A stretch of DNA of 64,000 bases from Austropuccinia psidii (Eukaryota > Basidiomycota > Pucciniomycetes > Pucciniales > Sphaerophragmiaceae). Under the pieces are notes generated by a model that ran no database searches, was not told where the DNA came from, and saw nothing but the letters and a program-made list of their open reading frames with translations. Where the stretch lies: the NCBI GenBank assembly GCA_023105745.1, contig JALGQZ010000002.1, forward strand, positions 77,541,285-77,605,284, given 5' to 3'. The position numbers were made by a program, and so were the translations under genes. Below, one piece after another: positions 1-12,119 of this stretch (within the stretch, counting starts at the first letter, position 1; the number at the start of each line of letters is the position of its first letter).

Positions 1-2
1 TA

Positions 3-2786
3 TCCAAACAAGAGTCAGATACACTCGGGGCCTACATTTCAGAGAATGTAGAGAAAGGTTTCATCCGCCCAAGCTCCTCTTCTACAGGAGCAGCTGTTCT
101 TTTTGTCAAAAAGAAAGATGGTGGCCTCTGTTTGTGTGTTGATTACCGCAAACTCAATGCTGTTACTAGGAAGAACAAGTATCCTGTTCCTCCTATTAAT
201 CAGTTCTTACTGTTTTCAATGGTTCTTCTATCTTCTCCAATATTGATTTGCGTGGTGCATATAACCTGCTCAGAATCAAGGAAGGTGATGAACATTTGAC
301 ATGTTTTAGAACTAAATATGGCAGCTATGAGTATTTGGTTATGCCATTTGGGCTCACCAATGCTCCTGCCTCTTTTCAAAACCTTGTCAATAATATCTTT
401 TATGATCTTCTTGATGTCTATGTTGTGGTTTATTTGGATGACATTATGGTCTTTTCCAAATCTGAAGAAGAACATGTCACTCATGTGTCCACTATTCTTG
501 CCAGACTCAGAGCCAATAACCTCTTTGCTAAGGCCTCCAAGTGACTGTTTCATGTTTCTAGTGTAGAGTATCTGGGTTATGTTGTTTCTTCTGAAGGCCT
601 CAAGATGGACCAAGAAAAATTCCAGCAAATTCTCAATTGGCAGCCTCCAAGAAACCTCAAGGCTCTTCAATCATTCCTTGGATTTGCCAATTTTTACCGC
701 TGTTTCATCAAGAATTATTCAAAGAAGATTAGTTCACTCACAAGTTTCCTGAAGAAAGATTCCTGTTTTACCCTCAATGAGGAAGCTCTTAGACAGTTTC
801 ATCAACTAAAAGAGGCATTCACCACTGCACCAATCCTTCTCTACCCACCATTGTAGAGACTGATGCTCCATATTATGCTTTGGGTGCTGTACTGAGTCAG
901 GTCTCTGACTCAGGAAAACATCCCATTGCATTTGATAGCCGCAAGCTTCTCCCAGCTGAGCTCAACTATGAGATTCATGACAAGGAACTCCTTGGCATAG
1001 TCTGGGCTCTCAAGCGCTGGAGAGCTTTCCTTCTTTCAATTTCTTCCCCTTTTGAAGTTCTCACCAATAATTCATGTCATCAAAGATTCTCACTCACCGC
1101 CAAGCCCACTGGGCTGAATTTTTGTCTGAATTTCATTTCTCAATCACTTACCGCCCTGGCTGCTTGGCCACCCTTCCAGATGCTTTATCACGTTGGGACA
1201 ACGTTTACCCAGAGAGGGGGGAGGATTTCATCCGCAAGAACCCAATGAATTATCAGAAGATAATTAAGCAAGATGAAATTAAAGCCTCAAAGTTTTTTGC
1301 AGTCAAGGTGGAAGCATTTCCAAATTTTATTGAATCAATTCAGAAGTCATTATGGCAAGATTCTCAATATAGAAGTATCCTTGAAGATTTGGGTAAAGGT
1401 AAATCTGTCCAAGATTATTCTCTTGATTCCTCCTCCCAACTCCTTCTCTTCAAAGATCGGGTGGTGGTCCCAAATGACCCCACAATTCAACTCAATATAC
1501 TTCAAAAGTGGCATGACTCTCCTCTAGCTGGATACCCTGGCCAAGAGAAGACTCTCAAACTTGTCAAGCAGGATTTTCACTGGTCCGGCATGACTCAATT
1601 CATCAAGGATTATGTCTCATCCTGTCAACAGTGTTCAAGAAACAAAAATATTCATCACAAGAAGTTTAGACTCCTCAAGCCTCTTCAAATTCCAAGTGTT
1701 CCTTGGATTTGTCTTTCAATGGATTTCATCACTAAATTGCCACTGTCCAATTCCTTTGATTCAATTTTAGTCATAGTGGACAGATTCTCAAAAATGGCAG
1801 TTTTCATTCCAACAATGTCTTCAATCACTTCACTAGATTTGGCCCATTTATTCATCAAGAATATTTTCTCAAAGCATGGCCTTCCTTGAAGCATTGTTAG
1901 TGATAGAGGTTCTCTTTTTGTTTCTTCTTTTTGGACCAATCTTTGTCAGCAGCTCAAGATTTCAAGAGATCTGTCAACTGCTTATCATCCAGGAGCTGAT
2001 GGACAGACAGAGAGGGTAAATCAGATACTAGAACAGTACCTTTGGATGTATGTCAGTTATCATAAAGATGATTGGAACACCTGGCTCCCTCTGGCTGAAT
2101 TTGCCTACAATAACTCTGACCACTCTTCAACAAAACAATCACTGTTTTTCACTGTTTATGGAAGAGATCCACAATTTGACTCAGTTCACATCACTCAAGA
2201 TACTCCTGCTTGAAAGCTATCAACAAAAATCCAATCAGTACAGCAAGATGTCAAGAGAGAACTCAAAGTTTCCATAAACCGGTTTAAGAGGTATGAAGAT
2301 AAAAGTAGAGCAAGTCCACCTGTTTTCAATCCTGGTGACATGGTATGGCTTTCTTCCAAGAACATCAAATCAACTAGACCCACCAAAAAACTGTCTGAAA
2401 GATGGTTGAGTCCTTTTCCAATCTTGAAGAAAGTCGGTCCTCATGCCTACCACCTCAAGCTCCCATATCAATGGAAGTCCATCAACCCAGTCTTCCATAT
2501 TTCACTCTTAGAACCAGTCATGACATCAACAATTCCAAAAAGGCATCAAGAGCCTCCTCCTCCAATCATCATTGAAGAAGAAGAAGAATGGGAAGTCTCT
2601 CAAATACTGGACTCAAAGCTCAAGAGAGGAAAATTATGGTATCTGGTGGAATGGAAAGGTTTCAGTCAAGACCCAGAAAGATCCACTTGGGAACCAACCA
2701 AAAACCTCAAGGATTGTCCTGAACTTGTCAAATATTTTCATTCATTATATCCTGACAAGCCTGGGCCCAATTCTTCAAAAGCTTGA
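3..2786 (+). pseudogene. pol: gypsy pol (RT-RNase H-integrase-chromodomain), disabled
   Basis: Reverse transcriptase runs from about 3 to 850, with the YLDD catalytic box at 436-447. RNase H follows to about 1190, then integrase to about 2480, with zinc-finger cysteines near 1622-1634 and the D,D-E core (MDF near 1720, SDRG near 1902, TERVN near 2010). A chromodomain sits at about 2587-2750, with WYLVEWKG and STWEP. Breaks are a frameshift near 205, in-frame TGA at 542, a frameshift and small deletion near 850, another near 1065, and TGA at 1887 and 2211. The second histidine expected in the integrase zinc finger is Tyr (TAC at 1533). A catalytic Asp of RNase H appears as Asn (LTNN). It would copy element RNA and integrate the cDNA, with the chromodomain steering it to marked chromatin. 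It is a fossil. Confidence 0.93.
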
Positions 2787-3577
2787 TTTCTTATGGTGCT
2801 TGGTGGGGAGAGGAATTACCAAACGTAAGTCCCACTCCTGGTATGCACCTTTAGGGGTATTCTACTCTTCTTTTTGTTGTAAGCATCACCTTGGCCACTC
2901 TGTGAGCACTTTGCAATTTTGGACACAGATCTTGGCATGGCTTTCAACTTCATTTCAAACCTTATGGCCATTTTCACTTGGGACAATGGGCCATTCACTT
3001 TTCAATTCATTTCCAAGACTTCAAAATTCAAATTCATTCCTTCAACAATTTTTGTTTTTATTTTTATGGCACAGGCAGGAGTGGTAACTACCAAAAGTAA
3101 GTTCCTCTCCTGGTGTGCACTTCCCTGAGGGGTTTTCAATCTTGTCAAAACATCACCTTGGCCACTTTTTGAGCACCTGGAATCAAATTTCTTGTTCCAG
3201 GTCCTTGGCCAATTTCAAAATCAGTTATCAACCTCTGTGATGAAGATTGGAACCTCCCCAAAACTCAATTCATTTTTGTTTTCTCTTTTCTCTTTCTTTT
3301 ATTTTCATTTTCATTCTTTATATTAAATTTTATTTTCACTTTCATTTTATCATATCAAAAACTCCCCTCAAACAATATTCATTCATTACAACATCATCAA
3401 ATCATGAAGCCAATGTCAAAATAAGATCAAGCAAGTCCTGCGTCATATGACAAATTTTTAATATCAGTTATTATTTTATTTTCCTCTTAATAGAACTCTC
3501 CTCTATCCCACTCTCAATCCTTTCCAATAGCCTCAACAGGCTTCACCTTGTATTGGTGCTCAGGAGCGCACCATTTC
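2787..3577 (+). other. 3' noncoding region of family D with an internal direct repeat
   Basis: This stretch between the pol stop and the polypurine tract holds no credible gene. Two diverged copies of a segment of about 100 bases lie at 2807-2909 and 3077-3176, roughly 272 bases apart. Both contain ACCAAA.GTAAGT, CTCCTGGT.TGCAC and CATCACCTTGGCCACT. The end near 3280-3350 is T-rich low-complexity sequence. Confidence 0.7.
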
Positions 3578-3591
3578 AAGGTGGGGGGTAC
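3578..3591 (+). other. polypurine tract of family D
   Basis: A G-rich run (AAGGTGGGGGGTAC) lies directly before the LTR terminus TGTCACA, where the plus-strand primer of an LTR retrotransposon belongs. No purine run of this quality occurs elsewhere in the element's 3' noncoding part. Confidence 0.8.
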
Positions 3592-4999
3592 TGTCACAAC
3601 CATGGCAGTTCACCTCCTTGGATCGCCATATGGCATATCAAGCCACAGGCCTTTTATGGCCAATTGGCCATATCCATCACCAGTGGCCAATATGGCCCCG
3701 TCATCATCTTATGGACCATTTGTGGCCTTCATGGCCCTTCACCTCAATCCAGAAGCTATAGCGGCAATTTATGACCAAATGGGTATTTCTGGTCATTTCC
3801 CTCAAAACCAGGGTAAATGGCCCAAATGGCTGTTTTTTGGTCATTTGGGCTCATAATGCGCATTTCTGCGCATTTTGTGCACTTTGACGCAAAGTGTTCA
3901 AAAGACACTTTCCTGCCCTTTGGGCCAGTTTTTAGCTCAGAGCCCAAAAGTGGCCAAAAACCCCAAAGGACCCAGAAACACCTTTCCAAGCTCTGAAGCC
4001 ATCACATCAATCTTTTTCCCCTCTGTCTTTCCATCTCAAGACCTTTGGACGTAATCTTCTTTCCAATGAACCAATATGCCATAAATGATGTTATATATCA
4101 TTATGCATCATTTTTCAACGGAAATTCAATGGTGGCAATATCAAATGGTCATTTCAAAATTCCAACACATCATCACCTCATCAAGGCACCCAATCATTCA
4201 GAGGACTCATCAAGGCTCAAGAGCAAGTGTTTCAGTGTCAAAGACCAATCACACCATCAAGACATCATTGGATAATTTCATTCACAGTATTCCTCCAAGG
4301 CAGTACTGTTCAAACATTCTCAAGGGATTCAAGAGGAAGTTCATTCAATTGTCAAGTGTCAAAGCTCCACCCAATTTATCTTGGCAACCACCTTCATTTC
4401 AATACAGTCTGGATCCATCAAGAACTGTATTTCATTTTCAAGCATGGGAAATTCATTCAACCCAATTAAATTTCAATATTAGCCAGCTGTATCAATTCCC
4501 AAAACAATCAATACAGCCTCAAGGATCAATACAGATCAGTTTTCAGCCTGAAGAACTCAAACTCCCAGCTTTTCACATATACCAGCTACCCTTTCCACCC
4601 TGGGGGGTTTTTGCCCAGTTGATTAATATAGTTTGATTTTATTTTATCTTTATTTATCTTATCATTTTGTTAAGTGAATACTGATATTATCAAGTCAGTC
4701 ATTTAGCACCTTCTCTTATTCTTTCCTCACCTGTCAATGGATATTTGGTGGTCATATCCTTACTAATTCCATTATTTATTTTGGCAGGTTGAAACAGTGA
4801 TTAAGGACTTACTTGGTTGGCTCTTTGGCCATTTGGCTTCTCATTTCTCTTTTGCACTTTGTCTTTGTAATTGCATTCTTCTTAGAGAAATTCAATTCTT
4901 TATTTTTATTTTCTTTATCCTTTTGGAGTCTTCCAAGTGAGTTCCCTGATTGCTGAGTGCCAGGCCACTCTTGTTTTCTGTCCAAGCGCCCCTGTGACA
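3592..4999 (+). repeat. family D 3' LTR (1408 bp)
   Basis: It starts TGTCACAACC and ends CCCTGTGACA, giving a perfect 7-base inverted terminus TGTCACA/TGTGACA. The polypurine tract precedes it. The first 400 bases are unusually rich in GGCC and TGGCCA palindromes, in contrast to the AT-rich surroundings. The last 420 bases align by eye with the last 400 bases of the solo LTR ending at 12055, sharing GGTGGTCATATCCTT and GGTTGGCTCTTT. Short reading frames inside it have no coding features. Confidence 0.92.
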
Positions 5000-6204
5000 A
5001 ATTTCTGCAGGAATTGTAAATATGGTTGTATTTTTCATGTGTGATTATTTAGGAGAGTGACTAATTGGAAAAAAATAGGTCTAATTATTCATATAGCAGG
5101 GTAAGATGAATTGGGCCAATTGATGATTTTATCCCATTGGGGAAAGGTGGCTGAGGTTGATGGGATATTTCCCAGTATGTAAAATGTTGACGGGGGGAGC
5201 TTTTTAAGATTTTATTTTAGTGAAATCTTTTGCTGTTCATTTTTTGCACATATTCTAGTTTATATAGTACTTACAGATAGGGATAAAGTAGATTGGCTGG
5301 TGAGCTGGGTTTCATTCAGACATTTCACTGTTGAATTGAGGGGAATAAAATTTAAAACATATATCCTGGAATGCCAAAATACATGGTCTAAGCCTTATTA
5401 CAAGACATAAGTATAAAATTTTATTGAATAATGGTTTGAAGTGGTGTTAAGGCTGTGGTATTTTGTTTGAGTGAAGGGAGGCTTTTAGTTGGTTAGATTG
5501 TGATTGGAGATCTCATAAGTACTTGATTTAAATGTCTTGTCTTTCTTTAAAAGATGATGTACCTTTTGTAAGTAAATTCTTAAGAAAGATAAAATTATAC
5601 AGATATGTACTAACTGTGAATTTTAATGTGTAAAATAGCAATCTGGATGACCATCAGTATGTGACAATAGACAGGGGCATGAATAATTTTTGGAATCTTA
5701 TATGGAATCTAATTACCAATGATAATGGTTCTCCTTTGAGATAGAAGAAATATCCTATGATATTTTGGGAGTGTTTGCAGCATGGCTTCAACAAAGAGTG
5801 CAGGAGCTGATAATTTTTCTGTGTTAATTCTCCCAAAATTAGCCCTTTTAAGTTTCCAAAAAAGACTTGTTTTAAAGTTTTCATTTAATTTCTCTACTAT
5901 ATGTTTAAACAATTTCATCTGAGATCACTTTATTACATCATAGTACTAAGCTGATTAATGAAGTTCAAAAATTATTGTATTATTTCACTCTTTATGTCAT
6001 CTTCCCAAGCATAAAAATCTTGTTCAATATCAGTCTATGAGCTGGATAGTGGATCTAGTATAGAATATATTGAAACTCAGTATCCAATGAATCCCAAAAT
6101 TCTTCTTACCACTCCTATTGCTTCCTCAATAAATGTATTAGGTCTTGAAAGGTTTGCGGGAAATGTCACATCTCAAACCACCACTTCTTGGATTATACCA
6201 GATA
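5000..6204. other. AT-rich spacer, nothing recognised
   Basis: This flank lies between the family D LTR and a solo A LTR. A minus-strand reading frame at 5709-5918 (69 residues, overlapping 5654-5884 in another frame) looks peptide-like but matches nothing I know. No RNA gene or repeat boundary is visible. Confidence 0.5.
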
Positions 6205-8109
6205 TGTGAGCCTTGAGGTATATTCTACATACCCAAATAGGCAACAATCATCTTTAAAAAAAAATTCTGAACTATGCATAACCCATAATTAATTCATATA
6301 TTCAAAATTCATCATTTTTTATTTCAGAAAAGATGAATAACTTTTTTGTGAGTAAGTAAGTCCATGGATTTTAGGCCAGATTTGGATTCTAAACAAAAAC
6401 TCACCTAGGGTAGATCCTTTTAGTTAATAAGCTTAAATTAACTCTATGAGGTGGTAATATGGAAAATACTTCAATACCACATAAAAGAACTGTGAAAATG
6501 TTTGTTTTTCTCAATTTTACACCAAAATAATGGGAATGTGAGAAATACCATGTTACATATACACTAATAATATTGTTATTCGTGCTTGTGGCACTTAATA
6601 TTATGGTACTCTTACATAAAGTTTTGATACACCCATAGTGGATATCAGTCTTTAATCCTGAATTTCTATTTTTGATGTGAAAATAGCTAAGGGGGACAAA
6701 AGACATCAAAGAGAGCCAGGGTGCCCAAATTCTGAGGCCTATGAGGTGTGGATAGCTCTAAATCTTGGATAAATGGCTTATAATGGCCCAATTAGTATAC
6801 TAAAACCTTTTGGGAACCTAGTTACAAAGTTAAAATCTTATTAAATCATAAGAAAATTGCAAATTAGCTGCTATTTTGATGTTACAAGGAGGTAAAGAGC
6901 AAGTTAGACTCCTGTAACCATGTCAATTCTTGATTATTTTACATGGATGAACCTTAAAAGAGTAATTCAAACACTTTTTGGACTATTATCCATTGATATA
7001 CCTCATAGAAACCTGCCATACTCTGCTATTTGCAATTCTACATAGAAATGAGGTAAAAACTTTGAAAATTCATTAAAAATACAATTCTTAATGAATCTTT
7101 CTTAAACTTAGAATGTCAATGTAGAATAGTATTACTCATAGAGAAACCAGAAATAATTATGGTTTCATAAGTAAAATCAAAAGTTTTACTTACAGTCTAT
7201 TTTTGATGATTCCACATGAAACACTGAATCTTCAAAAATTCACAGAAAATACAACCTGTGATGAAATTTCCAATAACATTGATAACTTTGAGAAATTGAT
7301 ATTTATTTTGAAATCAAAGAAGATTTACAGTTTTTACTCCTTTTATTCTCTACCATAAATGGGTTGGTAGTCACATGAAAGCATCAATTAAGTAATTATG
7401 ATAATCTTACATGAGAACAAATGATGCAATCAATAATCCAACAAGGATTATTGTTTTCTCACCCACTGGTTTTTCAGTTTTCTCCATAGAATGCCTATGT
7501 GAGCTGTTTTTGACTTAAAAGAGGCTTCCTCTTGCTGTTTTTTCCAAATCATCTTATTATCAAATTATACCTTTGTTACCAACAAGTAAGTATTAGTTAT
7601 GTCTTTTCTTAAGTGTTTTATTCTTTAAGAAAAAATAAGAAAGACATGGAAACATAGAAAAAACTATATATTGTTGTAATATTGTTATAAATCAATTTTT
7701 ACCCCTTAAATACACAATTTATCCATCAAATCTCTCTACCATATTCTTTCCAAGGTTCATTGAATATTAGTGAGTGGTTTATAATTAATTCTTGAAGTTT
7801 TTATGTAGTATTTTTTTTCTTCAATAATTATATTTATAATTATTCTTTTAAAAGATAATTATATATTAAAATAATTTAATTATTTTAATACAGAAGTTTT
7901 ACTATTTAATACTTCTTGTAATTAATTCTTGTAGACAATTACTTCTTACTGTGATAATAAACAGTAGTGTATAAAAAGTAAAAGAAATAAATAAATGAAT
8001 AATTATTTAATTGTGGTTATGATCATTCTATTATTATATTTAATAAGAACAGTAATAGTAATGTTTATTACTATTAATATTATCAAAAATTCTATAGACA
8101 CATCTTACA
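6205..8109 (+). repeat. solo LTR, family A copy 1 (1905 bp)
   Basis: It starts TGTGAGCCTTGAGGTATAT and ends ATCTTACA. It is collinear with the copy at 55091-58924 over its whole length once the insertion in that copy is removed. Shared marks include GGTGGTAATATGGAAAATAC, ACATGAAACACTGAATCTTC (ACGTG in the other copy) and CCTCTTGCTGTTTTTTCC. Flanks are AGATA (6200-6204) and AAATA (8110-8114), a 4 of 5 match to a target-site duplication. No element coding region adjoins it, so it is a recombined solo LTR. Confidence 0.88.
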
Positions 8110-10297
8110 AAATATTTTGGTCACTCCAATCCCACCAAATCCCACCAATACACAAATGAATGTTTTTGAGGGACCAGGAAGCACAGAAAAATCTTAATTA
8201 ATGACTAATCAAAAGTACAATTTTTAATGTGAATTAATCCTTAATACCTGTTGAGTCCCAGAAACCCTTTGGGACAAGTAAAAATCCATCAATTGGTATT
8301 TTGTAAAGCGCTCAGGCTCCCATTGGAAGTGAAAAAGGGTTGATGTCGGGAAACAAAAAAGAGAATTGGAAAATTTAACTCAGAGTGGTCTTTCCAAGGG
8401 GAATCCTGGAGTTAATCTTCATAAAAGAAAGTCAATTTAAATTTTGAAGACAAGAATTTTTCATAAGCTGATAAGTTTGTTTTTTCATCAGATATGGCAC
8501 TTCAAGGAAAGACAGTTTGATCTCAGGATCCAATTGAAGAAAATTATTATGTTCATTGTTTATGAATTATTTGAATTTGTGAATTATGATTTGCATTGTT
8601 GGTGATGAAATTATGAGTATACCTCTGGTCAATAAAGAGAAATTTACTGGAAATAATAATGCATATGCCTCCAACCCAAGTATAGGTCATGCTTGTTCAT
8701 CAAGAGAAAAATGGGTGGATTATGAGGATGAGAAAATGTCTCCCACTCAAGCTGAAACAAATGGTGAACCAAGAAGGGATAATTTTTTTGGCACATGAGG
8801 AGGGCACTCAGGAAAATAGTGAGTTCACACACCCTCAAATGGATTTTTCCCACATATTGTTCAAGAAATCACAGGAAAGAAAGGAAAGGAACCATAATCA
8901 CAAATCTTAAAATGTAGAAAAACATGTGAGCCAGAACGAGAAAAAAATATACCTGAAAAAATTCATGGAATGAGATCAGCTGTAAATGCCCATTTCCTGT
9001 TCCTACTCAAAGTGAAGGAGAAGTATTTTTATTTACTGCCAGAACCACCAAGCTCAGAAGAGTGTAAAATTGAGATACAAGTTTCTATTCATCTTGGTTA
9101 TATCCCCAAAGAGCCTTTCAATGAGCCATAAACACAGGTTCAGTCTCAGCGCTTCCAAAGCTACTGTGATAATGAGCTTCACAAGTTAGGACTAAATTGA
9201 TTCACATGGGACTGGGAAATATTGTGGCAAATCTGTTCAACAAGCTGATGTCAATGGTGTTTTACCATAACTTCCTACTGGTACTTGTCAGAACCAAGTA
9301 TCATCATGACTTTTGGAACAAGGATAAGAGTAGATATTGTGTGGTTTCAACTGTTATGAAGCATTATTTCACTTATTTGAAAAAATAATGAAAATAAATT
9401 CAAAAGTAAGTGGAATATTTGTTGAAAAAGGAGAACCAAAGGCTTGAAAAGATATTTCAAAGGGTGAGTCATATTATATATATTTTCATTATGTTGAATT
9501 AAGAATAATGATAATATAATTTATTACCCACATACATGTGAGCACCATTGTGAATGGTGTGATATACATAGATATACAATATAAGAATCACAATTCAATG
9601 ACCCTCAATTATGTTCAGAGACTGAGGCAGTGGAAAATGGATTTCAAGTTGACTGAACAGTGGGATTATTCTAACTCACAGGCTTATTTAATGAGCTAGA
9701 ATCAAAATTGATAGAGATATACATCTCTATAAAAGTATTAAAAAATAGTAAAAAAAATTGATATATTTCCAGAAATACATTTGATAGATGATGGGGATAT
9801 TCCTGATGGGCCATCTTTTCAGGTTTTTGATCAAGATTTCCTCAAAAGTTTTTGTGAGATGCAGAATCTCTCCCTCAAGATAGTTGTAATGGCTTTTATT
9901 AATGCAAATGGGGATTTACTGAATTAATTAATTACAATAAATGTATAGCACAGCTACATATTATGGTTTTCAATTTTTTTTTCAGTTGTAATAAAATCTG
10001 ATTATTTTTTCTTCAATGAACAAGATCCTTATAAATAAATCAGAAAATAATAAATAGAATTTTTAATGTGGTGCTTGTAATATGGTATACCTTGTCAAAA
10101 TTACTCTATTTCTTATTTTCATCAAGGAAATATTGAATAAGATGAATCTAGATCATGGTTTTTATCATTATGGACCTGTGACAAGGTGGAAATTAGCTAT
10201 AACTTTGTCAAAAACAAATCATATTAAATTGGGAAGGCTCACAAATTTTATGATTGTTTCTTTTCTTGTACCTATTTATCAATTAAACATGGGATTT
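8110..10297. other. AT-rich spacer, no recognised gene
   Basis: Several short plus-strand reading frames occur (8586-8798, 8689-8910, 9197-9388, 10082-10297). The stretch 8980-9390 reads as decayed coding sequence, with stops between peptide-like segments, but I recognise no domain. It may be an old transposon or gene remnant. Confidence 0.4.
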
Positions 10298-12055
10298 TGT
10301 CACAACCCTTCCAAAAGACCCCTGTAAGTTGGTGTTAATGGAAATGCAAGCCTCCACCAATATATGGCCAATTTGGCCATATTCTCAATCTTATGGTGTG
10401 GAATGGCCCTTTGGCCTCCTTGTCCAATTCTCAATCTCACCAACCCCCAGGCCAATACCTTAATTCTGTTCCTGGGGGGTCATTTAGCCTTCCAGGGGCC
10501 TCTGGCCCCTCTAACTTTATCTGGGGCCTTTTGCCCACCCACTTTGATTAGGGGGTTTGAGGCCTAAATGGCATATTTGGGCCATTTAGGCACCCTAGGG
10601 CATCTATGATCCACTGATTACGGCAATTCAAGCCTCCACCATTATTTGGCCAATTTGGACATATTCCCGATCTTACGCCATTTGAACCCTTATGGTGGGG
10701 AATGGCTTTTTGACCATATCCTGTATCATTGGCCTCCTCAGCCAATTCTCAATCCCACCAACCCACAGGCCAATACCTTAATTTTTGGCTTGGGGGTCAT
10801 TTAACCTTCCAGGGGCCTTTGGCCCACACCCTTTGCTTAGGGGGTTTGAGACCTAAATGGCAGATTTGGGCCATTTAGGCCCTCTACAGCATCTATGCTC
10901 CATGGACCATGGGCTGCAGTCCATAAGACATGAGACCAATTAGGGCCCTTTTGGCCCAGTCCCAAGGGGGGCAGATCAGTGGGCCCACCTGAGCCTATTT
11001 TTGGCCATAATTGACCATTCCAACCATGGTCTCTGAAAATCAGCAGAGGCCCCCAGCCACCTTCAATAAGGGGGTTTCCCCTCAAGATCAGGGAACCCCC
11101 TGGCCCAATTCAATGGAACCAATTGTGGTGCATATAAGGTATTATATACCATTGTGAACCATTTTTCCTCAGAGAACCAATTGTGATGTTTTCAGGACTC
11201 AATTCTAATATTAAAAATCAATTCCTCAAATCCATCACCCATTTCAAAGGTGGACTCCGGCCACACAGTCTTACAATTTATGGTGGTGACCAGAAGGTCA
11301 TTTGAGGACCCCAACTCCCTGGCTTTCCAGGTGTTGTTATTTCATTCCAACAGTATTCCCCCAAGGGAATACTCACACAGTATTATTCAAGGGAGTTTCA
11401 AGAGGTTGTATTCATTCAAATCAGTTTTCAAGGCATAAATCACTCCAGCACTCCTTAGACAACTCAATTGGTTCATACAGGCAGTATTCAGACAACCTGT
11501 ATGGGATTGGCCCATTTGGGACAGTTCATATTCCACTTTGGGAGTTCAAGACTCACAGTTAATTCTCAAGATGGCCAGAGTTGTATTGACCCAAATCAGT
11601 GAATACAGCTGGGTGATCAACCCTCCAGGATCAGTCTTCAGCTTTTCACATATACTGGCCACCTTTCCACCCCTGGAGACTTTTTCCCCAGTTAATTAAT
11701 ATATTGGATATATTATTATTCTTATTTTCTTTTTAATTATTAAAGTAAATACTTATAATCTTAATTCAGTCATTTTCACCTTTTTATTTGCCTGCCAGTG
11801 GATATTGGTGGTCATATCCTTTACTAATTCTATCTTTCTTTCTGGAAGGTTGTAAAATTGAATTGAGGATTCATTTGGTTGGCTCTTTTGCCTTTGGCCT
11901 CATTCTTATCTTTGGAATATCTTGTACTGCTCTCAGTTTCTCTTAAAGAAATATATTCTTCCTTTATTTCTTTATTTTTTTGGAGCCCTCCAAGTGAGTT
12001 CTTGATTCCAGAGTTCCAGGCCATTCTTTTTTTTTCTCCAAGAGCCCCTGTTATA
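10298..12055 (+). repeat. solo LTR related to family D (1758 bp)
   Basis: It starts TGTCACAACCC and ends TGTTATA, a decayed form of the family D end TGTGACA. The flanks GATTT (10293-10297) and GATAT (12056-12060) match at 4 of 5 bases, as a target-site duplication would. The 3' 400 bases are clearly homologous to the LTR at 3592-4999. It is longer than that LTR mainly because of a 282-base internal tandem duplication. It is GC-rich in its first 800 bases. No internal region is attached. Confidence 0.88.
10349..10905 (+). repeat. tandem duplication inside the solo LTR (2 x about 280 bp)
   Basis: The block from AGCCTCCACC at 10349 recurs from 10631, a period of 282 bases. Both copies run through GGCCAATTTGG, CCAATTCTCAATC, AGGCCAATACCTTAATT, TTCCAGGGGCC, TTAGGGGGTTTGAG and GGGCCATTTAGGC in the same order. 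The second copy ends near 10905. The copies have diverged, so the duplication is not recent. Confidence 0.88.
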
Positions 12056-12119
12056 GATATCTATGCAGTAAGATTTTAAAAGATTAAAATGATCAGTGTG
12101 ATAGATAAGATTTCAAAAT

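Larger units (their letters stand above)
1..4999 (+). mobile_element. Ty3/gypsy chromovirus, family D, 3' part with 3' LTR
   Basis: The window opens inside a reverse transcriptase. From there the order is RT, RNase H, integrase, chromodomain, a noncoding stretch of about 800 bases, a purine-rich tract and a 3' LTR. The integrase upstream of a chromodomain places it among Ty3/gypsy chromoviruses. The 5' LTR, gag and protease must lie before base 1. Several stops and frameshifts show it is dead. The five bases after the LTR (5000-5004, AATTT) should be the target-site duplication, which can be tested only with upstream sequence. Confidence 0.93.

Noticed and set aside
200..670. Long minus-strand open frame of 156 codons
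   Set aside because: It lies opposite the RT coding strand with the YLDD box and has no features of its own. It is a shadow.
11250..11562. Overlapping plus-strand frames
   Set aside because: They lie wholly inside the solo LTR and correspond to noncoding sequence in the related LTR at 3592-4999.
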